In this document: in pieces, positions 5,715 through 10,813 of the stretch
Numbering within the stretch: position 1 is the stretch's first letter
Layout: the number at the start of each line of letters is the position of its first letter
Virus record (IMG/VR): IMGVR_UViG_3300008110_001003
Span: 1 to 22,011 of that record
Length of the DNA stretch: 22,011 nucleotides
Origin: a virus
Strand: one strand, 5' to 3'
The notes under the pieces: model-generated
Seen by the model: only the letters and a program-made list of their open reading frames with translations
The model's database searches: none
What the model was told of the DNA's origin: nothing
Made by a program: the position numbers and the translations under genes

Positions 5715-5743
5715 ATTCTACTAAATAGATACCGATACGTCAA
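5715..5743 (-). promoter_or_regulatory. Leaderless promoter of the subtilase gene
   Basis: TTGACG (5738-5743), 17-bp spacer, TAGAAT (5715-5720), 7 nt to ATG 5707. The -35 box includes the TGA stop of the upstream 59-aa gene. Confidence 0.8.
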
Positions 5744-5919
5744 GACTTATCTTTAAGATCTTTTAACTTTTTTTCGTACCATTTACCAGCATCAAGCTCA
5801 GGTCCTTTAACCTTATTCTCTTCTAAAAGAAGCTTGACAGCAGTATTTAAATATTCAATCTGAAACTGCATTCTAACCATCTCTAGTTCAACTAATCTTA
5901 ATCTTTCTGACTTTCTCAT
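5740..5919 (-). CDS. 59-aa coiled-coil-like protein
   Basis: ATG at 5919 overlapping the TGA of the preceding gene (ATGA), stop TGA at 5740-5742. Highly charged and helical: MRKSERLRLVELEMVRMQFQ, then NTAVKLLLEENKVKG and a Lys-rich tail. Leu/Met heptad spacing suggests a coiled coil. No known family; similar short charged proteins are common phage genes. Translation is coupled to the membrane/Zn-ribbon protein upstream, and its stop lies inside the next promoter. Confidence 0.65.
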   Translation of the reverse strand: MRKSERLRLVELEMVRMQFQIEYLNTAVKLLLEENKVKGPELDAGKWYEKKLKDLKDKS

Positions 5920-6224
5920 TCCATACTCTCTCTATCTACTGGGGTTGGTGCTGTTGCTAGATTACCGCATTCAGCACACAACATGTCTAAGAAATATGTT
6001 GCTATTTCATAGTTTTCAAAAACTGTTCTGACATACCATTGGCTTGAGCCACATGTGCAGACATGCGTAGGTGTTCCACGAAGGTCTAGTCCTGTTGGCG
6101 CTTCGTCTTCGCCAAGATCATTCTTATCAAAAACAAGTAGCTCGTACTTGCTAAAGAAATTTTTGATCGCTCCTACTGAAATAAGTCCAAGTAGTACTGC
6201 AGCCAATCTATTTAGCCACTTCAT
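5916..6224 (-). CDS. Membrane-anchored zinc-ribbon protein, 102 aa
   Basis: An N-terminal hydrophobic segment (KWLNRLAAVLLGLISVGAI, residues 2-20) is followed by an acidic linker and a C-terminal domain with HVCTC (CxC) and MLCAEC (CxxC), a zinc-ribbon pattern. Topology is unclear: a signal anchor is most likely. Function unknown. There is no Shine-Dalgarno; the -10 box TATAAT lies 6 nt before the ATG, so this is another leaderless start. The promoter lies within the 3' end of the upstream Ntn-hydrolase gene. Confidence 0.75.
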   Translation of the reverse strand: MKWLNRLAAVLLGLISVGAIKNFFSKYELLVFDKNDLGEDEAPTGLDLRGTPTHVCTCGSSQWYVRTVFENYEIATYFLDMLCAECGNLATAPTPVDRESME

Positions 6225-6230
6225 ATATCT

Positions 6231-6259
6231 ATTATACTCTAAACTTGAATGTATGTAAA
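6231..6259 (-). promoter_or_regulatory. Leaderless promoter for the 102-aa membrane protein
   Basis: TTTACA (6254-6259), 17-bp spacer, TATAAT (6231-6236), 6 nt to the ATG at 6224. Confidence 0.75.
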
Positions 6260-6796
6260 GGGGGGAGCGACTGCCATATTAAATTCAGCAGCAGCCTCTA
6301 GCGCAAGCTTTAAGCGCATCTTAGGATTCTTTTGATTCTTTGTAGCGTGTAATGCACCCAATGCAATTGTTCCACCACTACCTTCTGCCATATAGTTAAC
6401 TATGTTTTCTCCAACGTGAAAGTCTTCATCTACAGTAAAGATTCTACCTTCAAGTCCGACTATAAAGATCCCGCCTTCATCTTCTGCTCCAGCCTGAGAT
6501 ACGCTTCCAAAGCCGTGTCCTCTAAAGGCATCCTTAACAGAGTCAATAAACTTAGTTCTCATAAACTTATCTAATCCAGAATTAGTTTTTGTGGGAGTAT
6601 ATTTTGGTGGTGTCCAGGAGTACTGGAGTATCTGTCCCATACGAAACGAATCCGTAAAGGCAATGCCGTACTGTCCAACCTTAAAGCACTTAGGCTCTTT
6701 TCTTGACAGGATCCATCCCGTTTTGTCATCTGATGCGGCGTGATCGGAACCCATGTAAACTGTTCCATTTTGGGCAATTGCTACTATACAGGTCAT
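6239..6796 (-). CDS. Proteasome beta/HslV-like Ntn hydrolase
   Basis: One hundred eighty-five residues starting MTCIVAIAQNGTVYMGSDHA. After Met removal the N-terminal residue would be Thr, the nucleophile of proteasome beta and HslV subunits. Asp18 in GSD matches the conserved Asp17, and Lys36 in EPKCFKVGQYGIAF sits where the catalytic Lys33 strand lies. The later EGSGG and ALGALHATKN resemble the beta-subunit GSG region. Such enzymes form rings that degrade proteins; no ATPase partner is visible, so it may use host partners or act on a few phage or host proteins. TATACT 6 nt before the ATG suggests a leaderless mRNA. Confidence 0.78.
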   Translation of the reverse strand: MTCIVAIAQNGTVYMGSDHAASDDKTGWILSRKEPKCFKVGQYGIAFTDSFRMGQILQYSWTPPKYTPTKTNSGLDKFMRTKFIDSVKDAFRGHGFGSVSQAGAEDEGGIFIVGLEGRIFTVDEDFHVGENIVNYMAEGSGGTIALGALHATKNQKNPKMRLKLALEAAAEFNMAVAPPFTYIQV

Positions 6797-6802
6797 ATTC
6801 CT

Positions 6803-6808
6803 AGTATA
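6803..6808 (-). promoter_or_regulatory. -10 box of the Ntn-hydrolase gene
   Basis: TATACT, 6 nt before the ATG at 6796. No convincing -35 hexamer at the expected distance. Predicts a leaderless start. Confidence 0.5.
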
Positions 6809-6828
6809 CTATTTTTAAATTCGAAGGG

Positions 6829-7143
6829 CTAGTCCTCTTGCGAATGCAAATCCATATCAATTAATGATAATTTAATTAAAGTTTCCTCAAGCTCAGCCTT
6901 TACGCTTATAAGCTCCTGAATAGCAGAATAGTATTTATCCTTCCATTCCGTTAAATCACGCTCAACCTTATATAATTGAATTTTTAGATCTTTTAGGTCC
7001 ATCTTTAAATGATCCTGTTCACGCTCACGCTGACGTATTTTTTCTTTTCTACTGTCTCTTATCCCAGCAATTATTGCAGTGCCCATGCCAGATAATATTG
7101 CCGCAGCAATAGCAATAATTATGGCGGTATAATTCAAACTCAT
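6829..7143 (-). CDS. Single-pass membrane protein with long coiled coil, 104 aa
   Basis: Residues about 6-27 (TAIIIAIAAAILSGMGTAII) form one transmembrane helix. A basic stretch (RDSRKEKIRQRERE) follows, and then about 60 residues of continuous heptad-like coiled coil (LKDLKIQLYKVERDL...). The layout recalls inner-membrane spanins and phage membrane-anchored coil proteins, but it is far from the endolysin, and a Gram-positive host would not need a classic spanin. TATAAT lies 9 nt before the ATG. Confidence 0.75.
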   Translation of the reverse strand: MSLNYTAIIIAIAAAILSGMGTAIIAGIRDSRKEKIRQREREQDHLKMDLKDLKIQLYKVERDLTEWKDKYYSAIQELISVKAELEETLIKLSLIDMDLHSQED

Positions 7144-7152
7144 GATAAACTA

Positions 7153-7158
7153 ATTATA
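7153..7158 (-). promoter_or_regulatory. -10 box before the 104-aa membrane/coiled-coil gene
   Basis: TATAAT, 9 nt from the ATG at 7143, leaving a leader of only 2-3 nt if transcription starts 7 nt downstream. No strong -35 box. Confidence 0.45.
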
Positions 7159-7171
7159 CCGTGAAATAGTG

Positions 7172-7408
7172 CTAAACTAGCAGTTCTGAGGCGGCAATAT
7201 CATTGCCAATATATTTCTTTTTTAATACAAATTCTCTTACATGCTCTGGACCCATTGATCTTCCAGCCAAAATTACAACCCAGCGTGGCTCAATTTTAGA
7301 TGTAATGCATGTCTCACACATAAGCAGATTAATCGGCAAAAGGCTAGACTTTCTTACGTTAAGCTTATTCTTAGTCTTGTTGCAAGAATAGCATAGTATT
7401 TTTTCCAT
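7172..7408 (-). CDS. Small zinc-binding protein, 78 aa
   Basis: Two CxxC pairs (LCYSCNKTK at residues 6-9 and MCETCI near 31-34) form a probable zinc knuckle. A conserved-looking IEPRWVVILAGRSMG and a C-terminal KKKYIGNDIAASELLV follow. I recognise this layout as a recurring unnamed phage zinc-finger protein, possibly a transcription or nucleic-acid partner. GAGGAAG lies 6 nt before the ATG, which overlaps the TAA of the gene upstream (TAATG). Confidence 0.75.
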   Translation of the reverse strand: MEKILCYSCNKTKNKLNVRKSSLLPINLLMCETCITSKIEPRWVVILAGRSMGPEHVREFVLKKKYIGNDIAASELLV

Positions 7409-7605
7409 TATTTTTCTTCCTCGGCATGCTCAAATACGATCTCGTCAATTATGGCGAATTCGTCGTTCTCAATTAATTCTTGGTAATCAATTCCATCTTT
7501 AGTATATTTTACCACAGATGCGTAGGCTCCCATTTTTTCTATCGTTCCGTAAGCTTTAAGGCTGTGAACATACACAACGTTAATAATCTCATAGTACTCT
7601 TTCAC
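7408..7605 (-). CDS. Small hypothetical protein, about 65-69 aa
   Basis: Beta-rich acidic protein (YYEIINVVYVHSLKAYGTIE..., ending IDEIVFEHAEEEK). Function unknown. The longest form starts at TTG 7617; a GTG at 7605 is an alternative with the weak upstream sequence GGGG. Both lie inside the end of the upstream gene, so translational coupling is likely and the exact start is unsure. It sits in a five-gene block with WhiB and two zinc or DNA-related small proteins. Confidence 0.65.
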   Translation of the reverse strand: MKEYYEIINVVYVHSLKAYGTIEKMGAYASVVKYTKDGIDYQELIENDEFAIIDEIVFEHAEEEK

Positions 7606-7909
7606 TTGGTACCCCAACTAGTTCGCATCTTACTCCAAACGATTCAATTACTTTCTTAACCTTGCCTACATAATCAATAACCATTTCCTTTTTAATACCT
7701 TGGTATTGGATAAAGTTATCTTCATATAGCTTTATTGCTAAGAAATCTGGATATCTGGCGATATCCATTTGTAATCCTATGACTGGCGCCTTGATCTCTT
7801 TGATCTTTTTTGCCATTGCTTGATTATAAAATACTGGCTTGTTGGGCTCTCCTGTAAATAAGTTAATGCCATGCTTAAAATGTTTGTCGTCAAACATACT
7901 AGATGCCAT
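7589..7909 (-). CDS. Hypothetical protein, 106 aa
   Basis: Mixed alpha/beta protein without Cys pairs or a signal peptide. It begins MASSMFDDKHFKHGINLFTG and includes APVIGLQMDIARYPDFLAIK and YVGKVKKVIESFGVRCELVG. AAGGAG lies 6 nt before the ATG. Overlaps the WhiB gene by 11 nt and the next gene by 17-29 nt, so the block is one operon. No family recognised; the Asp/Arg/Tyr in MDIARYPDF could be a functional patch but no catalytic motif is clear. Confidence 0.75.
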   Translation of the reverse strand: MASSMFDDKHFKHGINLFTGEPNKPVFYNQAMAKKIKEIKAPVIGLQMDIARYPDFLAIKLYEDNFIQYQGIKKEMVIDYVGKVKKVIESFGVRCELVGVPSERVL

Positions 7910-8210
7910 TTTTTCTCCTTATTAGTTTCCAGGTTTCTTGCGTCTTGTGTAAATTCCTTGCCTTATCTATTGAGCCTGCGTTTAAGTATATTCCACCCCA
8001 AATGCCGTGCTCATCGTTTTCAATTCCTGCTTCGTAACACATCTTAGAGACTGGACAGCTCATGCAAGCCTCGTCTATGCTTTTTGCTATATTAACATCA
8101 GACTCGTATTTTTCGTAGAATAGGTTTGTGTCCATGCCACGACATATTGCAAGGTGGTACCAATCAAAATCATCTTCGTCTACGCCTAAATCATTTAAAA
8201 TGTTTGACAT
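7899..8210 (-). CDS. whiB: WhiB-family Fe-S transcriptional regulator
   Basis: Four cysteines in WhiB order: Cys23, Cys49, Cys52 and Cys58 (ICRG ... ACMSCPVSKMC), which bind a 4Fe-4S cluster, followed by the G-I-W-G-G turn at residues 69-73 and a basic C-terminal part (RNLHK, IRRKNGI). WhiB proteins are confined to actinobacteria and their phages. They bind the primary sigma factor and tune promoters, and the phage TM4 protein WhiBTM4 interferes with host WhiB2. Length is typical at 103 aa. It overlaps the genes on both sides. Confidence 0.93.
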   Translation of the reverse strand: MSNILNDLGVDEDDFDWYHLAICRGMDTNLFYEKYESDVNIAKSIDEACMSCPVSKMCYEAGIENDEHGIWGGIYLNAGSIDKARNLHKTQETWKLIRRKNGI

Positions 8211-8430
8211 ATTTACCTGGTAGCTTCCAAATTCCTTGTTCGTCTACAGATATTCTTTCTGCAATACCCCATGTATCTTTTCTAAATAAACCTTTTATGT
8301 TTGTGAATCCGCTATGATCACTTTTCCAGATCATTAAATCGTAATTATCCCAATAGGATTCTTGATTTTTAGTCTTTGATCTCTCTATAAATACTTCTAC
8401 ACCTTTGAGTGTGAGATTAAGCACTTGCAT
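8191..8430 (-). CDS. Hypothetical protein, 79 aa, WhiB neighbour
   Basis: Aromatic-rich small protein: SYWDNYDLMIWKSDHSGFTN, then GLFRKDTWGIAERISVDEQG and a basic end KLPGKYVKHFK. No known domain. I have a general memory of such W/F-rich proteins in actinophages but no function. It overlaps the WhiB gene by 20 nt and is the first protein gene after tRNA-Asn; no independent promoter is obvious, so read-through from the tRNA promoter is likely. The ATG has AGGA only 2 nt upstream. Confidence 0.7.
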   Translation of the reverse strand: MQVLNLTLKGVEVFIERSKTKNQESYWDNYDLMIWKSDHSGFTNIKGLFRKDTWGIAERISVDEQGIWKLPGKYVKHFK

Positions 8431-8462
8431 TTCCTATCTAGTAAGTCCGCCTAGATTTTTTG

Positions 8463-8535
8463 CTGGCCCACTAGGATTCGAACCTAGGACCTAGAAGTTA
8501 ACAGCTTCCCGCTCTGCCTGCTGAGCTATGGGCCA
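8463..8535 (-). tRNA. tRNA-Asn(GTT)
   Basis: Complete cloverleaf: acceptor TGGCCCA/TGGGCCA, D stem GCTC/GAGC, anticodon stem GGAAG/CTTCT with loop CTGTTAA (anticodon GTT), T arm CTAGG-TTCGAAT-CCTAG, discriminator G as usual for asparagine. No CCA is encoded. Its promoter lies at 8563-8592. Confidence 0.95.
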
Positions 8536-8544
8536 AAGCAGAAA

Positions 8545-8583
8545 CCGCAGTCTCTATGTATTATTATACACGAAAAACTGCGG
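8545..8583. repeat. Nested double inverted repeat over the tRNA-Asn promoter
   Basis: Outer arms CCGCAGT (8545-8551) and ACTGCGG (8577-8583), inner arms TGTAT (8557-8561) and ATACA (8566-8570). The -10 box lies inside the inner palindrome. Outer arms can extend by four bases with one bulge. Confidence 0.6.
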
Positions 8584-8592
8584 CTCTGTCAA
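8563..8592 (-). promoter_or_regulatory. Promoter of tRNA-Asn and probably the WhiB block
   Basis: TTGACA (8587-8592) and TATAAT (8563-8568) on the minus strand with an 18-bp spacer; predicted start about 20 nt before the tRNA. Confidence 0.75.
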
Positions 8593-8596
8593 TGGT

Positions 8597-9268
8597 TTAT
8601 TTGAAAAAAGTATTTCCCCAAAAGGACTTCTTTACTTGATCTGCTTCTGATAAATCTTCTGCTTTTTCTACTGGCACACAGTTTGGAACCATTCTTCCAT
8701 TCTTATCTTTCATGCCTCTTTGTGTGTATCCAGACCAGCAAGCCTTTGCAATATTATCCCATTTATCTTCTTCTTCATTATCTGACTCGTAGTCCATATC
8801 GTCTTCTTCATCTTCTGGCTTAGGATCTACTGATTTCTCTAAAGACTCCTCTGGAATTTCAATAACTGTATCTATTGGATTTACTACATCGTCCAATATA
8901 TCTTTGATTTCTTCTACAAATTCATTTAATTCTAATGACTTCTTCATATTCTTCTCCCTATTTACAATTTTACGGGACCAAGAAAACCCTGCGTCTCCGC
9001 CCCATGCCAACCACATAATCTTTCCATTTGAAGGACTTTCTGCGTTGTCCCAATCTTTACCTTTTTTATCTACTTCATGACGTGAAAAGTAAGAATACAT
9101 ACGCTTAACAGTAGACAGGCTTAATGTTTCTCCACGAGCAAGCTGTCCTGCACGAGTCCAACCTACTGATGTTCCAGCGCCTTTGGCCTTACCTTGTTCT
9201 TTTAATTTAATAGCACGACGTGCTGCGGATTGCATCCCTGACGTTGGCTTGTATCCTTCTTTTGCCAT
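8597..9268 (-). CDS. Probable head/virion-associated protein, 223 aa, two parts
   Basis: Residues 1-105 form a basic domain with SGMQSAARRAIKLKEQG, SLSTVKRMYSYFSRHEVDK and IMWLAWGGDAGFSWS. This pattern recurs in phage head-region proteins, sometimes fused to prohead proteases. The rest is strongly acidic (DEEDDMDYESDNEEEDKWD) and ends with the common phage motif ACWSGYTQRGMKDKNGRMVP followed by NCVP. No protease triad is visible. AAGGAG precedes the ATG, within the end of the 47-aa gene. An internal ATG at 8947 has its own GGGAG site and could give a separate 116-aa acidic product. Confidence 0.75.
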   Translation of the reverse strand: MAKEGYKPTSGMQSAARRAIKLKEQGKAKGAGTSVGWTRAGQLARGETLSLSTVKRMYSYFSRHEVDKKGKDWDNAESPSNGKIMWLAWGGDAGFSWSRKIVNREKNMKKSLELNEFVEEIKDILDDVVNPIDTVIEIPEESLEKSVDPKPEDEEDDMDYESDNEEEDKWDNIAKACWSGYTQRGMKDKNGRMVPNCVPVEKAEDLSEADQVKKSFWGNTFFK

Positions 9269-9269
9269 A

Positions 9270-9413
9270 TTAGTTCTCCTTTATGCTAATGACTTTAACG
9301 TTTTTTATTTCATCATCTACGCCAAATATATCATTGGCATAATCTAAGGCGTCGCCCTCATCAAATGCTTGTACTTCTGCAGTGACCTCTAGCTTAACCC
9401 TGTAAGTATTCAT
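9270..9413 (-). CDS. 47-aa beta-alpha-beta small protein
   Basis: ATG at 9413 directly after the endolysin TAA; TAA at 9270-9272, 1 nt from the next ATG. Sequence MNTYRVKLEVTAEVQAFDEG, then DALDYANDIFGVDDEIKN and VKVISIKEN, predicted as strand-helix-strand. The EVTAEVQAFDEGDALDY pattern is one I associate with short conserved phage proteins of unknown role. It fills exactly the gap between the endolysin and the head protein and carries the ribosome site for the latter. Confidence 0.65.
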   Translation of the reverse strand: MNTYRVKLEVTAEVQAFDEGDALDYANDIFGVDDEIKNVKVISIKEN

Positions 9414-9998
9414 TTACTTTATTGCTTGACCGCAAGACTCACATACTTTTGCTTTAGGTGCAGCCTTTTCAGACTTAGATGAAACAGGCTTAGATGCCCC
9501 ACCAAATTTAGGTCTTCCAAATCCTACTATTGAAATCATAACTCCAGCTTTATTCTTCTTGTATGCACGAAGTTGTTTGCAAACTTCTCCGCCGTTTCGC
9601 TGACTTCCAGACTTCTTTGAAGATGTATTTCCTTCTATGCACCAGACTGTTCCGTCTTCGTTATCTTTAACAACGATACCTACGTGAGACACTCTATCGA
9701 CGCCATCTGATGGGAAATCAAAATAAGCGATATCGCCTGGCTCTGGATCTGCAATGTCTCCATCTATCCATGCATTAGCTTTCTTAAATGCTGTTACTCC
9801 TGCTGGAGTATAAACTGTATTAGGAATCTTTACGCCAGCTTCATTTCCGCACCAGTTAACGAAACTTCCACACCATGGTTGGAAGTTAGCCTTTGTGTAG
9901 GCACCATACTTTGTCTCGTTATCTTTTGGGCCCTCAATAGTCCCAATCTCTGCTGTAGCAACTTCAATTAAACGTGCCGCTGTACCTTGATCTGCCAT
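9414..9998 (-). CDS. CHAP-domain endolysin (peptidoglycan hydrolase)
   Basis: One hundred ninety-four residues. CHAP catalytic elements: Cys43 in QPWCGSFVNWC, His105 in VSHVGIVV, and Glu122/Asn124 in CIEGNTS, plus PGDIAYFDF. CHAP enzymes cut peptidoglycan as amidases or endopeptidases. A basic Ser/Lys/Pro linker and a C-terminal CESCGQAIK (CxxC) follow, perhaps a short wall-binding or zinc tail. There is no signal peptide, so release through a holin is expected, and membrane proteins lie immediately upstream. The frame is open to a TTG at 10013, but the ATG at 9998 overlaps the upstream stop (TAATG) and is preferred. Confidence 0.9.
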   Translation of the reverse strand: MADQGTAARLIEVATAEIGTIEGPKDNETKYGAYTKANFQPWCGSFVNWCGNEAGVKIPNTVYTPAGVTAFKKANAWIDGDIADPEPGDIAYFDFPSDGVDRVSHVGIVVKDNEDGTVWCIEGNTSSKKSGSQRNGGEVCKQLRAYKKNKAGVMISIVGFGRPKFGGASKPVSSKSEKAAPKAKVCESCGQAIK

Positions 9999-10408
9999 TA
10001 GTCTTTGTCCCAATCTGTATCAACTGGCTGCTCTGCTGGCATCTGTCCATCTGGCTTAGCCGCTAAACGTGCTGCAGTTGCATCAATTTCTGCCTCAAGC
10101 TTCTTATCAGCCTGTGTATTTTTTGCGTCTACTTCTTTATTTGCTATCTGGGCTGCCATAATATCTTTAGCCCCTGAATTTCCAATTAGAATTCCTGCAA
10201 GTGTTCCTGTAATAAATGTTGCAATGCTACCTAGAACATTAAAAAACATCTTGTCATTCTCTGACTGGGCTCCAATAGGTTGAGTTACGAATAGTAATCC
10301 GTAAATAATTCCAATTGCTGTTAAGAATAAAATACTTCCAAGAGTTATTCCTAAAATAAACTTTAAACGAGCATCTAAGTCTGCGGGCGTTAATCTTTGT
10401 TTAGCCAT
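9998..10408 (-). CDS. Two-TM holin-like membrane protein, 136 aa
   Basis: Two hydrophobic helices (residues about 16-41, ILGITLGSILFLTAIGIIYG, and about 55-76, FFNVLGSIATFITGTLAGIL) are joined by a short polar loop. An Ala/Lys/Asp/Glu-rich coiled tail ends DTDWDKD. Two helices with a charged tail, directly upstream of and coupled to the CHAP endolysin, fit a holin, although actinophages also carry other membrane proteins here. AGGA lies 8 nt before the ATG; it overlaps the lipoprotein gene by 8 nt. Confidence 0.78.
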   Translation of the reverse strand: MAKQRLTPADLDARLKFILGITLGSILFLTAIGIIYGLLFVTQPIGAQSENDKMFFNVLGSIATFITGTLAGILIGNSGAKDIMAAQIANKEVDAKNTQADKKLEAEIDATAARLAAKPDGQMPAEQPVDTDWDKD

Positions 10409-10616
10409 TTGTTATTTCCTGTTCTGGTGTTGTAGGTGTAATTTTTATTACATCTTTTGTACAAGTTTGTGAGGCCTCACATACTGGTGGATTACATTCC
10501 TTGAGTTCCCAATTTGCGGGATCTTGGCAGGAATAACGGTATCTATTTAAAGAGTCGCATCCAGTTAATGATAGCATTAATAGCCCAGATAGGGCAATAG
10601 TGATTAATTTCCTCAT
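10401..10616 (-). CDS. Small lipoprotein, 71 aa
   Basis: Signal peptide with a clear lipobox: MRKLITIALSGLLMLSLTGC, with Cys20 expected to be lipidated. The mature part is about 52 residues with four more Cys (SCQDP, KECNPPVCEASQTC) and a Thr/Pro-rich end. Placement beside a holin-like gene recalls o-spanins of Gram-negative phages, but an actinobacterial host makes that role doubtful; superinfection exclusion is another option. TATAAT 6 nt before the ATG indicates a leaderless mRNA. Confidence 0.82.
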   Translation of the reverse strand: MRKLITIALSGLLMLSLTGCDSLNRYRYSCQDPANWELKECNPPVCEASQTCTKDVIKITPTTPEQEITNG

Positions 10617-10622
10617 ACCACT

Positions 10623-10628
10623 ATTATA
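10623..10628 (-). promoter_or_regulatory. -10 box of the lipoprotein-holin-endolysin operon
   Basis: TATAAT 6 nt before the ATG at 10616; no good -35 at 16-18 bp. Predicts a leaderless lysis transcript. Confidence 0.5.
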
Positions 10629-10630
10629 CC

Positions 10631-10813
10631 CTAATCCGTTTCTTTATTTCTAGCAGGGCTTGTAATTATCCATAGGCCTGTAGTTGCTATAATTCCATAG
10701 CCAACTATAGTTTTAGCACTTCCGTCAAGGACTACCCAGGCTATAAACATTCCGAGAAGGGTCCAGGCCTGATCAATTAGATCCTTGATTATATTTTTTA
10801 GTATTCTTACCAT
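10631..10813 (-). CDS. Small membrane protein, 60 aa, possible holin
   Basis: A basic/amphipathic start (MVRILKNIIKDLIDQ) is followed by two short hydrophobic segments (AWTLLGMFIAWVVLDG and TIVGYGIIATTGLWIIT) and a charged tail (SPARNKETD). Size and topology fit small holins or antiholins. GAGGAGG precedes the ATG, which overlaps the end of the 851-aa protein gene by 7 nt, so both are made together. With the 136-aa protein it could form a two-component holin system (inference). Confidence 0.75.
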   Translation of the reverse strand: MVRILKNIIKDLIDQAWTLLGMFIAWVVLDGSAKTIVGYGIIATTGLWIITSPARNKETD

